A stretch of DNA of 64,000 nt from Flavobacterium sp. 90 (GTDB lineage: Bacteria > Bacteroidota > Bacteroidia > Flavobacteriales > Flavobacteriaceae): positions 682,001 to 746,000 of the forward strand of contig NZ_SMGE01000001.1 in assembly GCF_004339525.1 (NCBI RefSeq), written 5' to 3'. The notes beneath the pieces were generated by a model, which saw only the letters and a program-made list of their open reading frames with translations, was not told the origin of the DNA and ran no database searches. This document shows, in pieces, positions 17,672 to 28,000 of this stretch; position 1 is the first letter of the stretch; every line of letters begins with the position of its first letter. The position numbers were made by a program, and so were the translations under genes.

Positions 17672-18311
17672 TTTTTTTAAATTGTTAAATTAATATTTTG
17701 AATATTGTTTCAAATGGTAGTGTCATAGATTACAAAATTTATTTTTAGCTTATCCTGCTGGATAATCGTCAAGAAATGCAATTAAAATAATTACAATCTT
17801 ATTTTGTTTTTTCTTCTAAAAATTAATTGAGATTCTATTTGAAACACTAAAACATTTCTCTACTATTAATCATAAGGTCTATTCATCGGTTTATGGGGTT
17901 TTAGTTAGTTAATAAGTATCGTATTATAATAATGTATTATTCGCAACAATAACCCAAAGTAATGCTTATCCTACATATTTGAACAGGGGCAAATTGGAAA
18001 AAATAAGTGGTCATAATGGTAATTTGATATTTTTTTAAGACAAAAAAAAATAGTACGTAAAAAATAGGCTGTTTTTTTACGCACTAAATAATTATCAAAT
18101 TACTAATCGTTATATCAATATAATATAAAACAAACATTTAAATTATAATTTGAAGCTTTTCAAAAGTTAAATAAGGCTGAGATTTCATTGCCGGAAATTC
18201 AAAAATAAAACCCCTACTTTAATTTAAAGTAGGGGTTTTGCAATGCTTAAATAATGATGATTCGGATTATAAAGTTAATCTCGAAATCTATGTGTATTGT
18301 TTTAGAATAGG
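17672..18311. other. Intergenic region between the two GH5 genes
   Basis: The right part contains the terminator of the larger GH5 gene (18207-18239). The left part is AT-rich and should hold the promoter of the GH5 lipoprotein gene, but no TAnnTTTG element was found on the minus strand. No coding remnant was seen in either direction. Confidence 0.55.
18207..18239 (-). terminator. Terminator after the GH5-lectin-T9SS gene
   Basis: A near-perfect palindrome has a 15-bp stem built on AAAACCCCTACTTTA and a three-base loop. On the minus strand it runs into ATTTTTG. It lies about 70 bp beyond the stop codon at 18312. Confidence 0.85.
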
Positions 18312-20240
18312 CTATTCAATTATTATCTTTTTGGTTGTTTTAGTTGAATTTTGAGAAATCACCGCCAAATATACTCCTTTAGCAAGTTTCGTTCTGATAA
18401 CCTGATTGGTATTAGATTTTAGATTTTTTGTTTCGTATAATACCGCTCCGCCTATTGCGTATATAGTTACCGAATAATCTTCGTCTGATTCTGAAGCGAA
18501 ATGAATATTAAACTCTCCACCTTTTGATGGATTAGGATATACCTGAACATCAGTATCTATTTTAGTATTATTTGCTAAAGTATTTTTCTCACCTGCACTT
18601 TTTGAAGTACCTCCTATTTTATTGAACTTAAATAATTGACATGAAGTACCGTAATAATCCCAAAGCTGAAGATTTGCTGAACCATCCATATTACAATTAG
18701 AAATGTCCCAACTTTTTGATGTGTTTACAGCTGATTTGATGCTATAATAACCATTACCAACATCGGTAACTAACCATTTTTGAGCATCATTATTATAATC
18801 ATCCCAAAGTCTTATCGCTTTTCCATTTGTTGGATCTGCGCTCTCAAGATCTATTACACGTCCTGTAGCACTTGCATTTGATTTAAAACGCCAATAACCA
18901 TTTCCTGCATCAACAGCAATCCATTGTTGTGCTGTTCCTCCTAATCTGTCCCAAGGATGAATTACAGCACCATTTGAATTAGTTCCATATTTAAGGTCTA
19001 CTACTTTACTTGAATTTGTTTTAAATTCAATTTCATAAACACCATTATTTACTAACGAAGTAGTACTACAGGTTTGCGATGGTACATTATTATTTGCATA
19101 TGCAGCAAACCATTGCTTAACTGGCGCAGCACAAGCTTCCCAATTGTTATTGAAAGCAGTTGTTACATTATATGGATCTCCGTTGGTTATCAAATCTTCC
19201 GGTTGAAGTACATTCCAACTACAATTTCCGGTAGCATCAATTCTACCTTTCATATTAAGACCAAAACCACTTGTTGTACCAGTTCCCCATGTTCCGGAAC
19301 CGTTAGGAGACCAATCTGTTTCTGTTATCATAATAGGCGCTACATTAGCAATTGGCTGCACGTTAGCATTCCAGGCATTGTTAAAACTAGTCGTATTTTC
19401 TGCATTGGCTCCCCAATATCCCGGATAAACATGCACTGCATAACCTATATTTCCTCCTGTTATCAAATGGTTTGGATATCCTTGGTAATGAGATTGATAT
19501 CCCGTTCCCGGTATCCAACAAACATTATTTGCTCCATTACCTTTAATTATATTCACTAAATCCTGAAAGTAATTATGCAAAGCTGCAAAGTGCTCATCGC
19601 CTGTTGCTCCCCAATTTCCATTTGTTCCAAGTATTTCTATAGGTTCATTGGCTATTTCGAACATAACATTATCTACATTCTTTAAATTTGGATGGTTCGA
19701 TAGATATTGCCATACCTTTCTTAAATAATTATGGTAATTGTCTCCAAAAGCAATTCGCTGAGGAGAAACACCAGGAGGACGAAGGACAACATACAATCCT
19801 CTGCTTCTGGCATGATTAATCAAAGGAATTATAACTTGATCTACATAGGTTACTAATCTATTGTAATCAAAGCATGAGATGTCATTTTCTGCTGCTGAAC
19901 AACCAGGTTTATTGGTCCAGTAAGGATCAATATGAAGTCTTATATAATTTAATTTCCATCCGTTATTGGTGTCTGTAAGCGCATCCATAACGGCATTATT
20001 ATAATTGAGACAGCCTTGAACATTATAGTTATCCCAACGACATTGATTATACGAGCAACCATTAAACCAGGGACTGGGAGTTATGGCAACACCATGGAGT
20101 AAAACATTTTTTCCGCAAGGATCTTTTAAATTTTTGCCTTCAATATGCAGCGGAGGCAGTGGCATTCCGGGCCAGGCAAACAATTGTATTTGGGGAATAA
20201 ACACTAAAAATAGAAACAGTAATTTTTGAAATCTTTTCAT
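18312..20240 (-). CDS. GH5 glycanase with ricin-type lectin domain and T9SS sorting signal
   Basis: This 642-residue modular enzyme has a Sec signal (about residues 1-22). The GH5 catalytic domain spans about 30-385, with acid/base Glu199 in MFEIANEPIE and nucleophile Glu307 in IMITETDW. Many cysteines (62, 67, 77, 114, 123 and others) suggest disulfides in an extracellular protein. Residues about 398-540 form a ricin-type beta-trefoil (CBM13-like) with three repeats ending AQQW, AQKW and CQLF. The last 75 residues (QVYPNPSKGGEFNIHF to TKKIIIE) are a type A T9SS C-terminal domain, so the protein is secreted or surface-attached by the gliding-motility secretion system. A broken gene for a relative lies just upstream. 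The backbone substrate (xylan, glucan or mannan) is not certain. Confidence 0.92.
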   Translation of the reverse strand: MKRFQKLLFLFLVFIPQIQLFAWPGMPLPPLHIEGKNLKDPCGKNVLLHGVAITPSPWFNGCSYNQCRWDNYNVQGCLNYNNAVMDALTDTNNGWKLNYIRLHIDPYWTNKPGCSAAENDISCFDYNRLVTYVDQVIIPLINHARSRGLYVVLRPPGVSPQRIAFGDNYHNYLRKVWQYLSNHPNLKNVDNVMFEIANEPIEILGTNGNWGATGDEHFAALHNYFQDLVNIIKGNGANNVCWIPGTGYQSHYQGYPNHLITGGNIGYAVHVYPGYWGANAENTTSFNNAWNANVQPIANVAPIMITETDWSPNGSGTWGTGTTSGFGLNMKGRIDATGNCSWNVLQPEDLITNGDPYNVTTAFNNNWEACAAPVKQWFAAYANNNVPSQTCSTTSLVNNGVYEIEFKTNSSKVVDLKYGTNSNGAVIHPWDRLGGTAQQWIAVDAGNGYWRFKSNASATGRVIDLESADPTNGKAIRLWDDYNNDAQKWLVTDVGNGYYSIKSAVNTSKSWDISNCNMDGSANLQLWDYYGTSCQLFKFNKIGGTSKSAGEKNTLANNTKIDTDVQVYPNPSKGGEFNIHFASESDEDYSVTIYAIGGAVLYETKNLKSNTNQVIRTKLAKGVYLAVISQNSTKTTKKIIIE

Positions 20241-20319
20241 AATATAAATGGTTTAATTAATAAATATACTCTTCGCCTTTGGATAGTTTTTTTCACTGCC
20301 AATTCAACAATGAAAACCT

Positions 20320-20526
20320 CTAAAAAACTTGGAGTGATTGGTTACTTAAAACTTTATTGCCGCAAGGGGCTTTCAAAAACTTGCCTTCAGGATTTGGCTG
20401 CAGAGTAATTTGAGGCCACGATAACGCAGCCTCAATTGGAGATATTTCCCGTGCAGGAATATCATCCTTTCCACAACATAAAAATGCAAGCAAAAATATT
20501 CCTGTAAATAATTAACTGAATTTCAT
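20320..20526 (-). pseudogene. Remnant of the 5' end of a GH5 lipoprotein gene
   Basis: Read from the ATG at 20526, the frame is MKFS, then a TAA stop, then a perfect lipoprotein leader (LFTGIFLLAFLCCGKDD) and 50 more residues to a TAG at 20320. The segment WPQITLQPNPEGKFLKAPCG aligns with WPGMPLPPLHIEGKNLKDPCG near the N-terminus of the next gene, the GH5 at 18312-20240. The rest of the catalytic domain is missing. This is therefore the decayed start of a lipid-anchored GH5 paralogue, with an early stop and loss of the 3' part, lying between GH10 and the intact GH5. Confidence 0.8.
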
Positions 20527-20531
20527 AATTG

Positions 20532-22205
20532 TTACTTCAATCCTTTAAGTCCTTCGGCAAAGCTTGCATAAGAAAACTTACGGGTAAAATTAATATCCCA
20601 TAAACCCTGATGTTGTCCCGGCAACCATGAAGAATCTGATTTACTGTCTGTTAATCCCCAAACAGTGATTCCGTATCTTTGATTTGCCGGAATGTTTTTT
20701 ACATACATATCCACAACATATTTATACATCTCTGCTTGTTTTTTAAGATCAGCTTCTGAAGGATTAAGTCCGGCAGCAACATCAAGTTCCGAAACTTTTA
20801 TAAGCTTTCCGGTTGCAGCCAGTAATTTGAACATTGTATTGATTTTATCTTTGTCAGAATTGATACTAATATGCATTTGAGTACCTATTCCATCTACTTT
20901 TTGCCCTTTACTTTCAATATAATTTACATATTGAATAAGGCCTTTGCATTTATCAGTACTATATTCAAGATTGTAGTCATTTATGAATAATTTATCTGTT
21001 GAATTACCGCTTTTTCTGGCAAGTCTAAAGGCTTCTACAGCATAATCTTTCCCCATATAATCTTGCCAGTAGAATTCATCCGAAGCCATATTTATTTTAC
21101 CAACACCTGTTTTTAATTCATATGGATTTCCGTCATCCATTGGTTCATTAACAACATCCCAAGCTTTGACATAAGGCGCGCTGTTTTTTACCATTTCTGT
21201 TATCCACTTATCCAATGCGTCACTAATAATAGTCTTTTTCTCTTCGGGTGTTTTTTCTTTTGTCTGAATACTGCCCGTCGCATTGTACTTTTTCAAGGTG
21301 ATATTGTCGAAATAAAAATTAGTGGCGGTCTTTCCAAGATTAAAGGCTATTGCTCCGCAGTTTGCCATTTCAGTAGTAACCGTAATCTCTTTAGTATAAG
21401 TTGTCCAAGAGGTCGAGTAAGGAACGGCACCAAAGAAATCCCAGTGTTTATAATTACCCGGAGTGATTTGTGCCTGCGTAGGAGAAGATGCGTCAACATC
21501 TGCACGCACATCCATTGTAAGTTTATATTTTTCACCTACTTGTACAGCCGGAGAAAATTTTAAGTACAACTGCGCTTCCCAATCATTGGCACGAACAACT
21601 GCATTATTTAGCTTTAAAGCTCTGCCTACTCCATTTGCGCCTTGACCTGAAGCAGTAAAAGATGCCACTACATTAGAATTGTATTGATAATTTGATGCGT
21701 CTGCAGTTTCAAAATCTGCCGAAGTTATCAAATCCCAACCCGGACCTGTTGTTGATAAAATATCCGGTGCAATCAACTTATTTAGATAAGCTGCATTTTG
21801 ATTGGCGTGCCAACAAAGCGTGTGTCCAAAAACGGAAACATTTGCTTCATCTGCTGCTTTTAGTAATTTATTGACATTGTCAAGATCAAGTTTCCCGTCT
21901 GATTTTACTACTGCGCCATGTTTCATTTCATAACCTAGCGTAATTTCATCAAAATTCTTGTTCACTACTCTATACATCAAACTTTTACTTGTATAGTCAG
22001 ATAATGAAATACCGGCTCCTAATTTAAAACTAGGATTTGCAGCTCGATCGACGTAGCTTTTTAAATCAGAATAAGCATTAATTTCTTCCTGATTGGCAAT
22101 GCTGGAAGGTTTATCATAACTGTACTTTAAAGTATTATCGTTTGTACAGGATGCAGCCATCATCAAAACGGAAGACAATAGTCCTATTTTATATAATTTA
22201 TTCAT
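20532..22205 (-). CDS. GH10 endo-beta-1,4-xylanase with inserted carbohydrate-binding domain, lipoprotein
   Basis: This 557-residue xylanase corresponds in position to Xyn10C of the xus system. The lipoprotein signal is MMAASC (Cys20). The GH10 barrel begins near residue 45, is interrupted after FGHTLCWHANQN (126-137) and resumes near residue 315. The insert, about 150-305 (WDLITSADFETADAS to FYFDNITLKKY), has the beta-sandwich look of CBM4/CBM22. The acid/base is Glu354 in WDVVNEPMDD and the nucleophile Glu473 in KVSELDVA. Such split GH10 enzymes sit on the cell surface and make the first cuts in xylan. The gene follows the XusE-like gene by 17 bp and ends the putative xus operon. Confidence 0.95.
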   Translation of the reverse strand: MNKLYKIGLLSSVLMMAASCTNDNTLKYSYDKPSSIANQEEINAYSDLKSYVDRAANPSFKLGAGISLSDYTSKSLMYRVVNKNFDEITLGYEMKHGAVVKSDGKLDLDNVNKLLKAADEANVSVFGHTLCWHANQNAAYLNKLIAPDILSTTGPGWDLITSADFETADASNYQYNSNVVASFTASGQGANGVGRALKLNNAVVRANDWEAQLYLKFSPAVQVGEKYKLTMDVRADVDASSPTQAQITPGNYKHWDFFGAVPYSTSWTTYTKEITVTTEMANCGAIAFNLGKTATNFYFDNITLKKYNATGSIQTKEKTPEEKKTIISDALDKWITEMVKNSAPYVKAWDVVNEPMDDGNPYELKTGVGKINMASDEFYWQDYMGKDYAVEAFRLARKSGNSTDKLFINDYNLEYSTDKCKGLIQYVNYIESKGQKVDGIGTQMHISINSDKDKINTMFKLLAATGKLIKVSELDVAAGLNPSEADLKKQAEMYKYVVDMYVKNIPANQRYGITVWGLTDSKSDSSWLPGQHQGLWDINFTRKFSYASFAEGLKGLK

Positions 22206-22222
22206 CTTCTTTAATTTTTAAA

Positions 22223-23254
22223 TTATTTCTTAACCGGATTATAAACGGCCGCTGTTACTCCTCTGTCACGTAATACTAAGGTGTCTTTTGTGACTACATT
22301 GAAATCCTGAAAATTTACTTTATAATCAAGATAAAGAGCATCGCGGTCCTTGCTTCCCCAACTATTTTTTTCTCCTTTTTTTACGTATTTACCTGTTCCG
22401 CTTGCTGAATATGTTGTACTGCTTCCTGAGATTGTACATTTATTTTCATTATCAAATGTGAGTACGAGATTAAAATTGACATTAACTCCATTTGCATCTT
22501 TAACAGTAACAGGAAAATCAATAGTATTTAAGGAGAGTGTATTAATTTTGGAAACCTGATCTTGTTCCACGTAAGTGTTATGTCTCACAACTGTTTTATT
22601 GAGTGCTGTATTTCCATTATTTCCGGTAATAACATCTTTACCTCTTCTTAAATAATTGGCATCCCAGGTATTTATATACTTGATAGCATATAAAATATAA
22701 TCTTTGGGCGCAACGCTCCAGTCTGTCTTTTGCAGTTTTAACGGATTGGGAACTAAAGCCTTTCCGGAAAGAATAGAATCAGCATTGACTACTTTTTTCA
22801 TTTCGATAGGAATAACGTATGTCTTTTTTATGGATTGAGGATCTGCAAAAAAAGCATCGGATAATTGTACCTCAACGCCTCCTGTAATCTGACCTTTTGG
22901 AATAACAATCTTATCACTCGAAAGTGTATAATAATTGCTTGGCATAGGAACAATTTCATTTTCGCCGGCATTAAATAAGAAACCAACAGGCAACGAATTT
23001 GCAACAGCAATATCAATGGTTACGTCTTTATCATTTTGATAAACACCTCCAAGAGTTCCCATTATTTTACACTTGTGCTGATTGTCTAATGTGGTATCAA
23101 ATATATCTTCTCCTAATGTTATGGTTCTGACAGGGAATTGATATGCAAAATAAACCGACTGATGATCGTAATTATCAAATTCTGTATCCTGATTTGTACA
23201 TGAAATCATGGAGACAAATACAGCTGTTAGCATTAATAATATTCTGTTTTTCAT
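22223..23254 (-). CDS. xusE: XusE-like DUF1735-containing surface lipoprotein
   Basis: This 343-residue lipoprotein (signal SMISC, Cys19) has an N-terminal DUF1735-type beta-sandwich at about 30-155. A second domain follows at about 175-340, including LYAIKYINTWDANYLRRG. It has no catalytic motif. The place between SusD and GH10 is that of XusE in the xylan utilization system described in Prevotella and Bacteroides. Related proteins at this place in Bacteroides xylan loci act as surface glycan-binding proteins. Binding of xylan chains and hand-over to SusC/D is the likely job. The symbol rests on gene order as well as on the domain. Confidence 0.82.
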   Translation of the reverse strand: MKNRILLMLTAVFVSMISCTNQDTEFDNYDHQSVYFAYQFPVRTITLGEDIFDTTLDNQHKCKIMGTLGGVYQNDKDVTIDIAVANSLPVGFLFNAGENEIVPMPSNYYTLSSDKIVIPKGQITGGVEVQLSDAFFADPQSIKKTYVIPIEMKKVVNADSILSGKALVPNPLKLQKTDWSVAPKDYILYAIKYINTWDANYLRRGKDVITGNNGNTALNKTVVRHNTYVEQDQVSKINTLSLNTIDFPVTVKDANGVNVNFNLVLTFDNENKCTISGSSTTYSASGTGKYVKKGEKNSWGSKDRDALYLDYKVNFQDFNVVTKDTLVLRDRGVTAAVYNPVKK

Positions 23255-23305
23255 TTTTCTTTAATTATATTAAATTTCCATTTTCACTAAGCAGAACCTT
23301 AAGTT

Positions 23306-25042
23306 CTACCATCCCTTGTTTTGGAGTAAAGCATTGAATTTAAGCGCTTCTGAATATGGAATTGGTCCATATTTCATATACTCATTATAAACTCTGCTTT
23401 CTACAGTAATTTTTTGATGAACGCCTCCTTGGATTTTATCTCCATTTGCAGATTCATTTAAGCTTGAATTCCATCTGCGTAAATCCCAAAATCTAAATCC
23501 TTCAAAACATAGTTCTAAACGACGCTCGTTTCTAATTAAATTGCGCATTTCCGTTTTATCTCCTTTAATGGTTTCCAGATAAGGATCAGGCTGCACTATT
23601 CCGGCTCTTTTTCTTAAAGCCTTCACAACATCATAGGCAGAGAATCCTATGGAACCTGTTGCTGTTGGTCCCCAAGCTTCGTTTGCAGCTTCGGCATAAA
23701 TAAGATACAATTCCGTATATCTCATTCGTGGTTTATAATGTCTCTGATTATTAATCGAAGTTGGGTTTAAATTCACATCTTGTCTCAATAATTTTCTCAT
23801 ATAATACCCCGTACGAGTTGAGGTACCAACTTTGTTTAAGGCATCATTTGTGGTACCATCACTAGCTGTTGTAATTACAGAATTACTCACTCCGGCGGTT
23901 GACTGGTTTACTAAAATGAATTTTTTTAAACGAGGATCACGATTTTCATAAGGTTTTGTTGCATCATAATTACCGCTGGCATCTGTAATAGGATAACCGT
24001 TTGCCATTGGGAAAGCATCCACTAAATTTTGTGTTGGATTGATGCGTCCTTTTCCAAACAGGGTTGGAGGAAAATTATCACTTTCTAAATTATTACTGTC
24101 CGCAATATCACTTCTCCAAAGAATTTCCGGAGGGTTAATTCCGGCGCCCATACCTTTTAACTCTTCAACATCACTGAACCAGTTTAATCCATTAGAAGCT
24201 ATTCCTAAAACTCCTCCATTCAGGTTCAATAATGCGCCTGAATATTTAGCTGCATCTTCCCAAGTTGTTGTATTTCCTGTACTAAAAGCCGGACTAGCGG
24301 CCAATAATGCTGCTTGTGCTCTTACTACTTGTGCAATTCTGGAAGACATTCTTTGTCTTGCATATTGTCCAAAAACACGATTGTAATCATTTAAATTATT
24401 TTGACCGGGAGGTAATGTTGAAGCATCTTCAAAATCTAACGGAAGCAATTCTGTCGCTTTTTTTACATCAGCATACAATTGTTTCATACAATCTTCAAAA
24501 GACGAACGGCCCACATTAAAGTTTGAACTTGCCGTTTCCGGTTCCAATAAAATTGGCACTCCTAATAATTGATCATTAATTGCTGTTCCTGCATGAGCCT
24601 GCAACAAATAATACATATATAAAGCTCTTAATCCATAGGCTTCACCCATCAAACGATCTTTGAACAAAAGACTTACATTTTGATCTTTTGCCCATTGTAC
24701 TTTTGGCGCTTCAGCCAGAAAAATATTCAAATACTGAATGGCTGATCTTGAATTTGTCCATTGATCTAATGGGTTAAAGCTTGATGTCCATTGACCTGTT
24801 GCTACTTTAAGATAATTACTTGAGATGTCATTTGTTACAGCATCATCTGTTGCAACATCATTAAATGACCAGGAATTTCCAGGCAATCTTGTATAAGCAT
24901 TAAGAAGAATTCCTTGCGCATATTCAGCTTCTGCATACATATCTTTAAGCCCTCTGTTGTTTTCTATTGCCGGATCAATCAAATCATCACAGCTACTAAA
25001 AACAAACAGAACTGATATAAAAAATACTATTTTTACTTTCAT
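23306..25042 (-). CDS. xusD: SusD-like xylan-binding lipoprotein (XusD position)
   Basis: This 578-residue SusD/RagB protein has a lipoprotein signal (FSSC, Cys18). TPR-like helices contain LMGEAYGLRALYMYYLLQAH. The conserved C-terminal part has RYTELYLIYAEAANEAWGP, LRKRAGI, IRNERRLELCFEGFRFWDLRRW and a closing YGPIPYSEALKFNALLQNKGW. It follows its SusC partner after 27 bp and precedes the XusE-like gene. It should bind xylo-oligosaccharides at the outer face of the second transporter of the xus block. Family confidence is very high; ligand assignment comes from the neighbours. Confidence 0.92.
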   Translation of the reverse strand: MKVKIVFFISVLFVFSSCDDLIDPAIENNRGLKDMYAEAEYAQGILLNAYTRLPGNSWSFNDVATDDAVTNDISSNYLKVATGQWTSSFNPLDQWTNSRSAIQYLNIFLAEAPKVQWAKDQNVSLLFKDRLMGEAYGLRALYMYYLLQAHAGTAINDQLLGVPILLEPETASSNFNVGRSSFEDCMKQLYADVKKATELLPLDFEDASTLPPGQNNLNDYNRVFGQYARQRMSSRIAQVVRAQAALLAASPAFSTGNTTTWEDAAKYSGALLNLNGGVLGIASNGLNWFSDVEELKGMGAGINPPEILWRSDIADSNNLESDNFPPTLFGKGRINPTQNLVDAFPMANGYPITDASGNYDATKPYENRDPRLKKFILVNQSTAGVSNSVITTASDGTTNDALNKVGTSTRTGYYMRKLLRQDVNLNPTSINNQRHYKPRMRYTELYLIYAEAANEAWGPTATGSIGFSAYDVVKALRKRAGIVQPDPYLETIKGDKTEMRNLIRNERRLELCFEGFRFWDLRRWNSSLNESANGDKIQGGVHQKITVESRVYNEYMKYGPIPYSEALKFNALLQNKGW

Positions 25043-25069
25043 AATATTTAAATTAAGTGGTTTTTGATT

Positions 25070-28000
25070 TTAAAATAATGCTTTAAGACCAAGGTTATAA
25101 TATCTGGTTTGTGGAGCACCTCCGATATTTAATTCCATGATATCTCTGTTTTGAGATAGCGTTAAAAGATTAGCGCCAAGTGCATAAACACTCAGTTCAT
25201 TGAAAAAAGTTTTTTGAAGTGTCTTTTTTGGAAAATCGTATGTAAGTTGTACTTTCGAAAGATTTACTCTATTGGTACTATACATCCAAAAATCTGATGA
25301 GCGGAAGTTATTATCGCCATTCAATGAAGTTAACCTTGGATAAAGTGCTGTATCTTTATTCGCTTCTGTCCAACTATCGCGCACATTAACTGAATATTTG
25401 TCTTCACCATCCATCCAAAAATAAGAACTGTTTTTCATCGCATGAGCGCCAGTTTGCCCTGTGAAAATTGTGAAAAACGTAAAATGATTCCATTTCGAAG
25501 TAAAATTAATTCCAAATGTAAATGGAGCTCCATTCCAACCCGCTTTACCTAAATATACTTCGTCTCTATTATCAATAATGCCATCACCATTTTGATCTAT
25601 GTATTTAATATCTCCCGGTTTAACTTGTCCAAAAGTTTGAGAAGGTGAACTGGAAATATCTTGTGCATCTCTAAAAAAACCTGCGCTTTTAAGTCCCCAA
25701 AACGCATCTAAAGCTTTGCCTTGTCTGTTTTGATAACTGTCACTGTATAATTCGGCTCTTTTAGAAGCTTCTGTATCTATATAAGTTCCTGTAAATCCAA
25801 GTGCCAAATCAACATTTCCGACTTTTTTATTAAATCTTAGATCAAAATCAAATCCAATACGTTTATCATTATTATAATTAATATAAGGCAGAAATGAAGT
25901 GTTAGGAAAGTTTGTAACAAAATAATTTGGATATAAAGTCGAAGCCTGAATAACATTTCCGGTAACTTCATTGGCAAAAAAGTTTGTGTTTAAAGTGATG
26001 AAGTTCTTAAAGAATGCTCCTTCTAATCCAACACTCAACTCTTTTCTCTTTGCAAAACCTAAATCTAAATTTTCACCTCTTCTTGCATCAGTACTTCTGT
26101 TAAGAGCTCCATCTCTCCAACTGAACCACGCTCCATCAGTTTGACTATAGATACTTTCGTATAAATAATAATTTGAAACATCTAAATCTGTGTTTAAAAC
26201 TCCCGCCGAAACATTCAATTTTAAACTATTAACAGCTGTCAGGTCTTTCATGAAATTCTCTTCAGATATTTTCCATCCTAAAGTCATTGTTGGAGAAAAT
26301 GCTTCACGATTACCTTCAGCAAATTTGGCCGAATGCACAAATGCTCCGTTAAATTCTGCAAAGTATTTTTGATCAAAATTGTAAGCCAAATTCAAACCCA
26401 AATTAGCATTACTTGTTTTGTGATAAACACCAGAAAAACTCTGTTGAAATCCTGAACCAATAAGCATTGCTGATACATTATTGTTTTCATTTATTTTTTT
26501 CACATAATTAAACTGTGCAGAAAAAGAAACTGTTTGAGCAAGAGCGCTTCCGCTGATATTCTGAATACCTGTTTTGGAATCTTTTCCATACTTTGTTAAG
26601 GATGTAATTTGATCCTTTCCGGCATAATTATTCCAGGATGCTTCATAAGTTGCATAACTATTATTATAAGATTGGTTGTATGAATTAGAGTAATCAACTC
26701 CAAAATCAGTACGAAATGTCAATCCGTTAACGACATCGCCTAATTCAACATTAATACCTGTATTAAACTGAAACTGACGGCTTATATAAGTATTGTAACC
26801 TCCGGCATATATCGCAGCAAAAGGATTGGTAGGATTAAGTTGTGTACCGCCCAATAAATATTTTCCGTCAACTATATAATTACTGTTTTTGACAAGAGCC
26901 ATTGATGCGTCATCAGAAGGTTCAATCATACTAATTGGCACTAATGGACTAAATAAATGAGGGCGCAAAGTCGCTGCACTGCTCCAGTAATTTGTATTTA
27001 CGCCTCTTGAATTGCTGTATATCGCATTTGCCCCGATTGTTGCTGAAATACGATCATTAATTCGAAGATCTACATTTCCTCTCACATTAAATCTATTGTT
27101 GTTATTTTTTGCAGCTTCACCAAAATCCTGTAAAGGATCTTCTTGTGTCGAAAAATTAACAACTGTATAATATCTAGCCGACTTATTTCCGCCTGTTATC
27201 TCAACATTTGCATCATAATTAAAATAAAACTTCTTAATGTATTCCGGCGCATAATAATTCACATCAGCATATCGATATGGATTTTTACCTGTTGAATAAT
27301 TATAAATGGTCTCATCAGAATAAGTTGGATCTAAACCATCATTTGCACGAGCCTGATTATAATAATGCATATATTCTGCAGAACCTAAATATTTTGGAAG
27401 GTTCTTTGGTATAGAGACTCCATTATCAAATCTTGTGGTAATTTGTTGTTTTTGTACTTTACCTTTTTTGGTTGTAATATAAATTACGCCTTTTGCAGCG
27501 CGGCTTCCATAAAGTGCGATTGCCGAAACTCCTTTTAGAAAAGTAATCTGTTCAATTTCTGTAGATAGTACGGTATTAATATCACGAGGAACTCCATCTA
27601 CTAAGACTAAATATCCACTCATTCCCCAGATATTGCCATTATTGTATCCTCCAACAAAAGCCTGAACTCCGTCTAAACTAAAAGTTGTATAGTTTTTATC
27701 TAAAATTTCAGGCAGATTTATAAAAGAAATAGCGCCCATTAAATCCTTACTTTCTTGTTTTCTAAAAGCAATCTGAACTAAATTTGAATTTTCTTTGTCT
27801 AAATTTATGTCGTTTATATCTGCTGTTGCTTTTACTATAAGTGTGTTGTAACCAATAGCGCTAATCTCTATATCTGTATTGGCTGTTACGCTTATTGAGT
27901 AGCTTCCGTTATTATCTGTAGTTGCTGTAATATTATCTTCTTTACTAACAATAGTTGCATTCTCAATAGGTTTTCCTTCTGCCCCAATAACGACTCCTGC

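Noticed and set aside
19074..19559. 161-codon plus-strand frame
   Set aside because: It is antisense to the GH5 catalytic domain and has a low-complexity, Cys/Ile/Ser-rich composition.
20226..20408. 60-codon plus-strand frame
   Set aside because: It is antisense to the GH5 remnant, whose minus-strand reading has clear similarity to the next gene.
24039..24386. 115-codon plus-strand frame
   Set aside because: It is antisense inside a SusD gene with no recognisable protein features.
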